From contig CAJNOP010000011.1 of the NCBI GenBank assembly GCA_905250075.1, forward strand, positions 3,404,824 through 3,468,823: a stretch of 64,000 nt of DNA, read 5' to 3'. The notes under the pieces are model-generated. The model had not been told where the DNA came from. It made no database searches and saw nothing but the letters and a program-made list of their open reading frames with translations. Positions 8,822 through 19,500 of the stretch are shown piece by piece. Every line of letters begins with the position of its first letter. The first letter of the stretch is position 1. Source of the stretch: Rotaria sp. Silwood1. Taxonomy: Eukaryota; Rotifera; Eurotatoria; Philodinida; Philodinidae. Both the position numbers and the translations under genes were made by a program.

Positions 8822-11130
8822 TTAGGATTTTTATGATAGGCGCGGTTTAGCAAAAAAGTGGGCAATCATGATCATAAAACGTGTTTTGAAGCTCATTAAA
8901 AGTACTATTAGCTTATTCTAAAGCCTTTCCTATTAGAAAAAAGCGAGGAAAATCTTATAGAAGGTAGGGAATCGTTCGCAACAATTCACTACTCTGTTTG
9001 ATATTCTATTTTTTCACAACAGCAGGGCATTTTTTTTTTCTTTGTTATCGTCCTGTCAACACGTGAGGTATAGGGAAAGCTTGCTTTTTATGCATCCAGC
9101 TCGTGACAATAGAGAATAGACTTCCCTGTTTAACAAGTGTTATTCTTTTGTTCCATTGTATAGTTCATTTTCAGCATGAAACAGATTTATTGCTCAAAAA
9201 ATTCCGTTTTCTTATCTGACAGTCAATTCATAGCAAAGAAAAAGTATTATTCTTAATAAAATATATGAGCTAAGTTTTCTTTAAAATACATATTTCTTAA
9301 CATAGGGATATTAATCTCCAAGTAATATAGCGACTTTGTACCGATAGAAGACAGACATTCTTTACTGTGCATATACATGTATTCTTTTTTCGTTAAATAC
9401 TCAATTCTTGACACAAGAAAGATATCTCGCATTTAATATCTATAAAGTTTTTTCCGTGAAATGAACAGTTCTTAGTGGTAGACGTTTAGAAACTTCTTAT
9501 CTCATACGAGTCTTTTTGGCTTTTATCTCATATTCAGTTATACATATAGAAAGATATTCTATAGTTTATATAAATATGTTACATTGTATTAAATTTTCAG
9601 TTTCAAATGAGTCTAAAATCATTCTTTTATCAATTGATTTTTTTTTCATAATGTCGACTGTAGAATTGGTGTAGTAAGCTTTACATAAGATCTAACAGTA
9701 ATATTTCTACCATCTAATTACTATCTTCTTTCTGCTCTAATTTCATAGAAGTATACTGTGTTATTAGGGTTCAAAATAAATGTGAAAAAATACAATAACA
9801 ATTATTTAAGATAAATTTTTTCAGAATTTCTTCAAAGCATATCCTTAGTTGTCTAGTACGTTACATTTACTATGCACACTATTCTGGTCAATAAAACAAT
9901 AATGCTTTTCGAGATGTCTACAAACCTCATAGCAGGACATGTCTTACGAGAAATATAAAGTATTGTATAAATATGTGTTAAGTTTTTTAAAGTCCAATTT
10001 CATGCAACAAATGACATGTTTGTTCTGCTTGAAAAAAGTTTAAATAAAAAGTTTGACAAATCATTAGGACAGATAGATCTTTGTATTAATAATTATGAAC
10101 ATTTAATAAAATGAAATTAAAACATCTCTTTATTTTTATCAAGTGTTCCCAGAAATTTCAGTCAGCAGCAAGAAATAAAAATGATTTGCTATGGGTTTCT
10201 TTTCTTTGGATATTCAGAACTTGAATGTAGTGAAAACCTTGTTGACTGTGAGAATAAGAAATGTAAAATAAAGAATTTCAGGTTTATTTTTCATGTCTTT
10301 AGGAATAACATTGAAATGGAACAAATTTTCAAACACTTGTTTTGATTATGATGAAACAAAAAACGAAGATTAAGATTTACCTTTCTTCATTAATTTTTTA
10401 AGAATAAAAAGTATAAAATCCAATGTCAAAGCTACTGATATAAAACTTTGAAATACTTTATTTACTCAATATAGATTTTCACAAGTCTCTTATGACAAGT
10501 ATTATGAGACGATTAACAGGATGGCACTTCGATAAAGTGTATGACAGCTTCTAGTTTAATGAATTAGAAGAATTGATGCAAAAAATTTTACTTAATCAAT
10601 TCTTCTCATGTGAACTAAATGTCATGGTGAGCTCTTTTCATATGAGAATAAATTATTAATTGAACAGTTGATTTTATCTTAGCATCAAGTTTCTAACAGC
10701 TTCATTTCAGTATATTTGAAGATTGGGATTTGAGATTAATAAGTTAGTTAATTGAAACCAGTTAAAATATTTAGATGGAAAATATCACACGTTGCAGGCT
10801 TCATTTCAACTTCTTGATAATTTATATAATATTCACATTTTCTCTCATTCGATAATTAAAAGTCAAACAATAATGCTTCCAATTTTTCTTACGAGGAAAG
10901 TCCTAAAAGGGATAAATTTCTTTTGAATCAAGACCATGTACATTTTATATCCATAGGTTATTACTGTGGAGATCCCGCCCTTTTATAGTATCTATTAAAT
11001 GAACGTCAAGGTAATAAAAAATAAATGTGGAAACCTCGAACTTAAGTCCGAGAGTTATGTGTACTTCAAAAAGTGAATGAGACAAATAAGTCATCCTAGA
11101 ATGTGTGGATATACAAATTAGCTTGGTAAA
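8822..11130. other. A+T-rich intergenic DNA, no gene recognised
   Basis: I found no exon with convincing splice borders and no long frame. There is a small inverted repeat (AGAAGAATTGAT ... ATCAATTCTTCT) near 10566-10606. Otherwise nothing is recognisable. Confidence 0.5.
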
Positions 11131-11340
11131 CCTTTTCTATAAATACTTGAATTCTATTGACTACTGCTCAACCAATAGGATTTGGGGGCGAATACAGCTC
11201 AGATTTGAACTCTTCGCCTTAATTTACCCTCAGAAAGTCGCTTTTTCTATAACTTGATTTCTATTGGTCAGTGCTCAACCAATAGGGCTTCGAAACAAGT
11301 GGAGTACAGATTCGAGTTCTCCACTCCAGAAAACCTTCAA
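11131..11340. repeat. two imperfect direct copies of a ~110-base unit
   Basis: Copy one starts at 11131 (CTTTTCTATAA...) and copy two at 11241. Both share a block with TGCTCAACCAATAGG and a downstream TACAG...GA(G/A)TTC region. Divergence between copies is considerable, and function is unknown. Confidence 0.5.
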
Positions 11341-12645
11341 GCATCACCTCTTATCGGAAGATAGTGCTATCATTGTGGATCAGTTAGAGCGTGGACAAGA
11401 ACAGAACCCAGTTCCGTTTATTTATCTTTGCAATAAGTGAGCTAGCCTTCTTGTTTCTTTATGTTTTATATATCATTTTGTAGCTCGTAAAATTCTCTAT
11501 CGAATGGTATATAATAGTTGGGGTTTTGTTTGAGTATGATAGGAAAAGTTTTTTACGAAAGCGGGGATGGGTCGATTTTCGCATAGGAAGCCATAGGAAA
11601 AAATGAGTATTTTTGCAATAACTCAGGAATGGTTCGGCCAATTCTTCTCATCTTCGAACTCAACCGAGACATTCTTAAGACTGAACTATGTAGAAAATTT
11701 CATCGCGATTGGACTCTTCTTTCAAAAGTTATCGTGTAAACAGACGGCCGGACACACTGACCGATTCTAGAGTGTACTCACTTTTTGAGTACACAAAAAC
11801 GATTTTCAAGTTTTGACTTGAAACTCTTGATAGAGAAAGACCTTAACGAGAGTAGTTACAGGTCTTTCGCTTTGCTTTTATTCTGAAATAAGAATACTAA
11901 AGGTATCATTATATATAAGTGATGTAAAAAACACACTATTATCACACTTGTATTTTGCTATTGAATTAGTGATAAAATCAGAATCATTCTGAGGAAATTA
12001 TTTTCTGTCTCTATTTGAAGTTTCAAGTCGACACTTGAAAATAGTTTTTCTGTTACCATGGTATTCATCTAAAAAGTACTGTAAAAGTACAGAATCTTCG
12101 CAGAAAAATCCTCACAACATGAACTCTTTTCAGAGTATTCATAGTTCATGTGATTCTATATAAAGCACCTAGCCTTGGCTCAAAAGTAATTTTATAATTG
12201 ACTTTTTGACAATCGATCTGTACGCTCAACGTCAGAGAATATATATTCCAGTTTCTGACATAAGTTCTTTTATTTCTTAAGAAGATGACGTAATACAATA
12301 TTCATCATGATGTTATTTTCTCATTTCATGTTTATTATCAAAGACAAAAATGACTAATATGACGTAAATTAATGAAAATATTATTTTATATTTGATTGAT
12401 TGAACAAAAGAAAAAAAGAAGAAGTCATGCAAACAAAAGTACCGTTCATAAGTAACATACTAGTCACAGGAACATCGTCTTGTTGAGAATAATTAGTTTC
12501 TTTGTTTTTTTTTTCTTTCTTATATCTCTATTTATTAATAAACTTCCGCCTCTTCAAATTGTGAATCATAGTATTTCTCTTGAAATAAATTAACATGATT
12601 CTCTGTTTTATGCATTTGTCAAAGTATGGAATTGACATTATATTA
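11341..12645. other. intergenic DNA with repeat-like segments, no gene recognised
   Basis: The segment around 11640-11790 ends with a perfect hairpin, GTGTACTCA...TGAGTACAC, near 11772-11794. A related GTGTACTTCAAAAAGTGA lies inverted at about 11059. Together they could be ends of an unrecognised 740-base repeat. No coding exon was found. Confidence 0.35.
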
Positions 12646-12874
12646 CATTGGCACATAAGTTCTGCACGTTTTTTTTTCGTGTTTTAGGCAACTTTCGAGC
12701 TTTATATCTCGTGATTAGAAAGTGATAGAGGTGTGAAATTTTTAAAGCAGACAGAAATCATACAGACCTATTTATACTAAAAATTTCAGACCTCTACCGT
12801 ATTCTAATCATGAGATATAAAACCTGAAAATTGCCTAAAACATAAAAAAAACGTGCAGAACTTATGTGCCAATG
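12646..12874. mobile_element. mariner-type MITE, 229 bp, flanked by TA
   Basis: Ends are perfect inverted repeats starting CATTGGCACATAAGTTCTGC, continuing through a T-rich tract. The element is bracketed by TA on both sides (12644-12645 and 12875-12876). The arms remain complementary through most of the element, including the ATATCTCGTGATTAGAA block. The end sequence is of the mariner kind (GG-x-x-C-A-T-A-A-G-T core), and TA is the mariner target. There is no gene inside. Confidence 0.82.
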
Positions 12875-13089
12875 TAATAATTACTGTGTCATTTTTGACA
12901 ATTTTTGTTCTTCTATCTAACAGACGATGTCTCTTCTATTCTGAGCTTCATTTAGACAAGATATAAGATGCTTCAATAAGTGCATGGAAATGCCATAAAG
13001 ACTATAACAGTTATCTATATTAAGTAATTAATCAACATTAGTTGTATCTGCTTGTCGAGAAAGAACGAGAAAATAAAATTATTTCCATT

Positions 13090-13122
13090 ATAGATATATA
13101 CATATATATTTATATATATTAA
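13090..13122 (+). promoter_or_regulatory. possible TATA region of the peptide gene
   Basis: Alternating TATATA tracts lie 50-80 bases before the start codon of the secreted peptide gene. This would suit a TATA element, but such tracts are common in this window. Confidence 0.25.
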
Positions 13123-13172
13123 ATAAAGAAAAACTTGATAAACATCTTACTCATACATCTAATATAATAGAA

Positions 13173-13677
13173 ATGGTTCGAAATCATCATTTTATTATTC
13201 TAAGTATTATTGTAAATGTACTTCTAATTCTTTTATCGAAATGTAATTCTTATCCATTATTTAATGATTTACCAAGTATGTATTTAATTGATTTTAAATG
13301 TTTAAATAAATAGATGAACGATGTATTTTTTGTTTTTTGACTTATTGATTTCAGTACCAGAACGTCCTACAAAATTTCATTCACAAAATTCTGCAGATCG
13401 ATATTTAAATCGAGTAAGATAAGATAAAAATTTGATTTTTTTTTTTTTTATTATTGAAAATTTATCTACTAAAATTCTAGATGAAACAATATTATGAAAC
13501 AATGGAACAATTAAAAAATTGGCGTCGTGATATTGATCAATCGAATGAAGATTATGAAGAAACATTACAAGGTAAGGAATCAAAAAAAAAAGAGAAAAGA
13601 TGATTTCAATAAATCGTGTAATGTTTATTTTTATAGATATATTTCGACAATACAATAATTTGGATTATAATCGTTAG
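13173..13677 (+). CDS. secreted peptide precursor, 97 residues, with NPY/NPF-like region
   Basis: Four exons: 13173-13275, 13355-13413, 13481-13571 and 13637-13677, all with GT/AG borders and an open frame. Residues 1-26 form a clear signal peptide, with cleavage likely before YPLFNDLP. The next part contains RPTKFHS, then RYLNRMKQYY, recalling the RP-x2-F-x-S...YL-x2-L-x2-YY pattern of invertebrate NPF and the amphipathic helix of NPY. A dibasic RR follows W70, so processing would free a peptide of about 42 residues, close to NPY/NPF size, plus an acidic C-terminal flanking peptide. The diagnostic R-x-R-F/Y-G amidation end is missing, and the intron position differs from NPY genes. The secreted peptide gene is well supported; the family link is tentative. 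Confidence 0.62.
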
Positions 13678-14558
13678 TCACAATAATAAACAAGAATCAC
13701 AATTGGAAATACTTGCGTTTCTGCTTCTTCTCTCTTAAATATAAATGTTATACGTACATTTGTCGTTTTACAAATGTTTGTTTCCTTTATTTGTTCATGT
13801 TTTATTGAGTATTAACGATACTAATAATTAAGCATTGTAATTATTTGATTTGGTATTAAAACTTATCTTCAAAAAAAGGATATATCAAACGAAAGAAACT
13901 GGAATAATTGTAATGTATAATATAAATGCAATGAATCCGAAAGCATTTTAATAAATTATTGAAGAAACTTATGAGAATAGAAGAAATAATATAGACATAT
14001 TTTATGAAATTTATCAAGAAAAAGAAAACAATTTTGTTTTAATCAACAGAAAAAATTCTTCTAACTAAAAGATTACCGAAATTTAATTTATTATAGTTAA
14101 AAAAAACAGCTCGAATAAATGAGCTAATGATCAACGTACAAAACACATTCTCACATCATTGAATAATTTATTTCTCTAATGTAGATATAACTGTCAATCA
14201 AGAGAAGACATCTATTCTTATGATTTACGATGAATAATTCTGTAAATTTTTTATTCAAATGCGATTGTGACATATTTACTATGTAATAAAATAGTATAAA
14301 CCAATAAAGCAAATAAAAGAAGATTAGATTTATAGAGAGATAGATAAGAAACATGAATGAATAGTACATTATAGAGAAAATGCAAGAAAGGATTATTTGT
14401 GAATATAGAGCTTTAAAGTTGTCAGAAGAAAAATATCCAAAAAACAAATACAGCATTGAGTGTTTCCAAATATTGACAGTTTGAAATGGTAATCTTTCAA
14501 GATTTTATATCCTCACACTTGTTTGATTGTTTTTTTCCTAATGAACTGTTGATAACGC
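13678..14558. other. 3' flank of peptide gene, no further gene
   Basis: A+T-rich sequence. Poly(A)-type AATAAA hexamers occur just after the stop (13685) and near 13950. Nothing else is recognised. Confidence 0.4.
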
Positions 14559-15101
14559 GTGGGGCATAATGAATGGCCGCCTTGTGCATTTCATTGTTTG
14601 AAGTATTTAATTCGCTTTATTAAAAAAACAAAATATAACACCAGATGCAGCGTGAAAAGTTCTACAATTTATATAAGATCGCTTATTTCATACTTGCACT
14701 TTTTGTTTTCAAAAGAAACAAAGTTTCAACTCTGCAAAAATTGGTCGCACAGAATTTTGCGTTTTTTGAAAAAAGTTACAATAAGTTTTACTGTGTAATC
14801 TATAGAGCTCTTCGCGCTGCATCATTTATTGTATTTTTTAAAATAAAGCATATCAGGTGATAAATCAGAAAAAAACGCATTCGTCATGTGCGGAAAAAAA
14901 AACTTTTTTGTAGCGTCGAAATCTGCTCGCTCAAAGTTTTATTGATTTTGAAAACAAAAAATACAACTGTAAAGTCGGCTGTGTCTTCATAAATAGTAGA
15001 GCTTTTTACCCTCCATCTTGTGGTATATTTTGTTTTTTAATAAAGTGAATTAAACGCTGTAAAAAATGGAATGCATAATGCGGTCATTCATTATGCCCCA
15101 C
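14559..15101. mobile_element. 543-bp palindromic DNA element, GTGGGGCATAATGAATG ends
   Basis: Terminal 17 bases are perfect inverted repeats (GTGGGGCATAATGAATG). Complementarity continues with mismatches and gaps through almost the whole length, for example the blocks TTTAATTC(G/A)CTTTATTAAAAAA and TTTTTTGTTTTCAAAA. Two short plus-strand frames inside are by-products and have no protein-like features. No clear target duplication is seen, so the superfamily is unassigned. It is structurally like the other foldback MITEs here but has unrelated sequence. Confidence 0.72.
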
Positions 15102-16463
15102 CCATTAGTTATTCATCCTCTTCATGAACTATAAAATCAATCATCTAAGTCTTATAAAAATTTTTGAACAAGGAAAAATTCTGAATAAAATGATAAAGAG
15201 ATATCAATCAATAAATATGTTTTATATCACTATTATGTATGAGTACGATATATCTATAACATTGTCGATTTACATAGGCGTCTAAATCTTATGCTATTAT
15301 TGTCAACTAATAATAGGCAGCTGCTTATCATATAATATAGTATTACGCATATACTACAGTGTACTTTAAATGAATTTTCTTTCTTGTTATATCTTACTTT
15401 AGACTACAATAGTTTGCTTCTTTTTTCAATAATAGATAAATACTGAAATAGGACAGACTTCACTACATCGCATGATATATAGATCATAAATAGCGAATAG
15501 AAATCAAACAACAAAAAATACATGAGAAAAAAATTTAGCATTTTTTTTTCACTTCATTATACATTTTATCTAGATTAGAAGGAAGAAAATATTTATATGA
15601 AGGAGTGGGCATAATAGATATTAGCCTTTTAGATAGAAACATATTTACGACATGCGCTGTTGGTTTCCTCTTTTGATAATGAATAAAAAGTTTGTCAAAA
15701 CAGTAATGGAAGATGTGTTTTTGTGATTGAATAACGGCTTCGAACGATTTTCTTAAATGAATCCCAAATTAGATTGTCTAAAAATTATATTTCTTTAGTG
15801 TATGTGAGATATTTGTCCAATGTAGACATAGACAAAGGAACACAGAGGACAAAATTATTGTTTGATTGAATCTCGATCCAATATCTATTAATAATTTATC
15901 GTTACAGTGTTTTATTAGTCAGATAGACAAATTTGTGAAAATGAACTGATGAATATTCAAACCGTAAATTCAAAAGTATGTCCATCAATATGTACAAATA
16001 GGGCGGAAAGATAGAAACGGTATTTACTCTATTTATCTTCTTGTTATTATGATTATCATTAAATAAACAAAAACTCTTTTGCTTAACATGACTACACTTA
16101 TTCAATCATTGAATTTCAAATTACTTTATATAAACATATTTTGAAAATAATTCTTTTTGTTTTCAAGAAAAAAAGCCCTTTACAAAGAGATTCAAAACAA
16201 ACAAAAAAAGAACGAAACACACAAGATGTATATTGAATCTATGCTGATAATACTAGATACATTATCTGATAATGGGCGACTCACAAAATCACACAGCACA
16301 CATATACACACACATACACACAAAAGACACATATTAAGAGAAATAGAGGCATCATGTGTTGCTACTGCATAAAACCAACATGTACTTTTGTTAATAAGAG
16401 AACAGAAAAGACAATGAAAAATATATCACATCAAATGATAGTCGCTTCATTATTGGATCTAAA
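15102..16463. other. intergenic region between palindrome and TRPC 3' end
   Basis: A+T-rich, with a CA-rich microsatellite at about 16295-16330. No gene is recognised. The TRPC transcript's 3' UTR presumably lies in its right part. Confidence 0.4.
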
Positions 16464-16570
16464 TTATAAGTTTTCTAAATCGGGCGTATGTGAGCCCTCT
16501 TCGGATGTCATCGAGAGAGGATCAGGTGATGCCATTGGTGCACGAGCTTCGCGTAATAATCGATAATATC
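16464..16570 (-). CDS. alternative last exon of the TRPC gene
   Basis: Splicing from the donor at 17031/17030 (CACAG|GTGAAG) to the acceptor before 16570 keeps frame and adds [18 protein letters not shown]... ending LENL. If the donor is not used, the same exon reads on 10 codons to a stop at 16999, ending EVAILETIL. Both products are plausible; 1234 versus 1209 residues. Confidence 0.75.
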
Positions 16571-19500
16571 CTGAAATAGAAAAAAAAAAGGAATCAAACC
16601 TTTAAGAAATATCATATATGATGACATTATTACATGATTTAAAACAAATATAGATTGAAATTTTCTCAGCAAATTTGATAGGAAAAAAACCCTGAAGTAC
16701 AACTTGAAATAAGAGACTAGATAAATTTTCCTTGTAAGCTTCTCAATATCTCACAGTTTCATCACAATTTTTTTTGTATTAATAAATCTTTCTATTAATT
16801 GTAATATTTAAAAAAAAAATATATACACGAAGACTTACATATCAAATATTTACGTAGAAAACAATATCGGCGAACGACGATAAAATACGGAAGGCGTGCT
16901 GAAGAATGTGCATGTGTATGTGTGTGTATACATATAATAGCATAGTGCAATGTATATGATATGTGTGTAAACAAAATAGGGACTCTGATATAATAAGATT
17001 ACAATATAGTTTCCAAAATGGCCACTTCACCTGTGCCCATTGTTGATGATGATGTTAATGTTGGACTTAATGTTACCGATGATGATGTTGTAGGTGGTAA
17101 TAATGGATTATGTTGATGCATTGTTTGTAAAATTGATGCATGTATTTGTTGTAAACTTTGTTTAACTAAACGTGCTGATGGACTATTTGGATGATTTGGT
17201 CGTATTATAGGTGAATCCATTGAAAGTATAGTAACCGATGATGGACTATTTGAATCATTATTATTACGTGTTGATATTTCATTTGTTGATGAACATATTG
17301 TTTGAGATTTATTATATATAAATGATTGTGGTTTTGGTGTCATTGTTCTTGATGATGACATATGACCGAAATTATCGAGATTACCTTTTGTTTGTATTGA
17401 TTCTTCTGTTAAAGGTGTTAAAATTGTAGTATCGAAAAGTTTTTCTGTACTTGTGGCTTGTGATGACAGTGGTAGTTGTGGTTGTGCTGGTAATGATGAA
17501 GATGTTGATGGTAAATCATTTAATTGATCATTTCGTTGTGTAATTATTGTTAAAGCACGTTTAAATTGTGTTGCTAATTTTTGTTTTGGATTTACAAGTC
17601 TTGATGAAATTGGTGTCGGTAATGATGAATCATGATGTTCATTATGATCAGTTTTGATAGGATCAGATGGTGCTAACGGATTTGCATTACGTATAACTGA
17701 TGCCATATTAAACATATTTTTATTAATAGTTTTTTCTAAATTCATTTTGCCACGTTTTCGACCAACCCGTGCAGCTATAGAAAATTAAAAAAACACTCAT
17801 TGAACAAAAAAATTTTTTATCGATGAGGAAAAAAAATATTTTAAACACATGCAATCACAGCAAAAAAAATTCAAATGAATTTATGTTTCTCACATCTTTT
17901 GGAGTCCTCAACAGCTTCGAATTTGCCTGTGTCTATGTTTATTAATTATGGTTTCTTTAATATGATAAATAATACAAAAAAAAATCTACGAACCTGGATT
18001 TTTCTTTAATGATTGAACTTTAAATCCATTAATACTCAAAATTTCCAATAATTCAAAACTAAAAATTAGATTCATCAATTTCAATGAAAGAACAACAAAT
18101 GAAGAAAAAAATTCTTTTTTTTTACCGAAATGCTGATACATCTTGTTTTATTTCATTTAAATCATCTTCTGTTACACCTTCAGTTTGATCTTTTTGTTGC
18201 CGTTTCATTATATATCGTTTAACTAATTCACGTATTACAGTTTGATATTTGATTTCACGTTCATTGATTTTAACAAGAATTTTCTAAAACAAAAATATTT
18301 AAAAAAAAAGAATTTTTAATGCTTAACAAAATTTTCACATTAAACATGAAAAATAATTACTCCGACAAATTCTACATCTTAACACAACACGAAATATATC
18401 ACTATGAGAGATATACACGAACAAGTTTCTTTAAGTCTCAGTCGCGGTCACTCTAGTTAAAGAATACTATTTCAGAATTTATTCACATCAAGTCTAAAAA
18501 TAAGTCTTGAATGCAGTTGATAAATATCATTTTTCTATTTGGTTCAATCTCATAGATCTATACTGAGTGGAAGAAATGATTCGAAAATTGAAGCCCTACA
18601 AGCATACTAGAGAACGTCAAGAAAACTCGGAAATACTCGTACTTGAATAAGAAATTAACTGAACTTTAAGTTGCTTTCATGAATGCCCATACATATCTCA
18701 AGGGACGTTTAGGTAATTACGGAAATATCCCACACTAGCTGAACTACATAGTTAGATAGTTCCCGAATACCAAGTCAGAGTTCGGGTTCAGTACATGTCT
18801 ATTGATGATATACTTCGCTGAAAAATCATAAAAAATTTAAGTACAACTTTTAGTTATGGTAGCGGCATTTGTTTTTGACTCTGTACCTCCCCAATCATTA
18901 TCTATACATCAACACTAAAATTTTCTCGTTTTTAATCGTTCAATTGCATTTCTGTCTAACTTTCAAAACTTCAAAAGGCAACAATAGTCTTCTGCATATG
19001 AATTTTTACTCAAATATCTAATTAGTCGAAAAATTTGTCCAGGTGCTAAATTGATTTTAGATCAAGACAATGTTCATTTCATGAGTGCTAGTAAATAATG
19101 AAAAAGTCTAAAATGGTTTGCTCTTCCAAACCTTCATTCTTGAGATATTGAAATTCTACAGGGTTTTTCAACATAAAACTATCGTCATGTAAAAAATCGA
19201 TTTTTAACTTCAAACTTTCCACGAACAAAGTTTTCAATCAGATTAGTTCATTATGCAATTAGTATTTCCTCTCTGGATATGTAAGTATATGAACAAAATT
19301 TCCAATATTTCATATCTCAAAATAAGTCGATTGGGAACCAAAGATTTTTTGTTGAAAAATTCAGTAAATTTTTGATATCTCAAGACTGAAAGCTCGAAAA
19401 TAATTAAATCATTCTAGACCTTTCCATTACTCACTAGTACTAATAATGTTAATATAATATCGGTCGAAAAGCAATTTGACAATTTGGAGAGACTCCTTCA

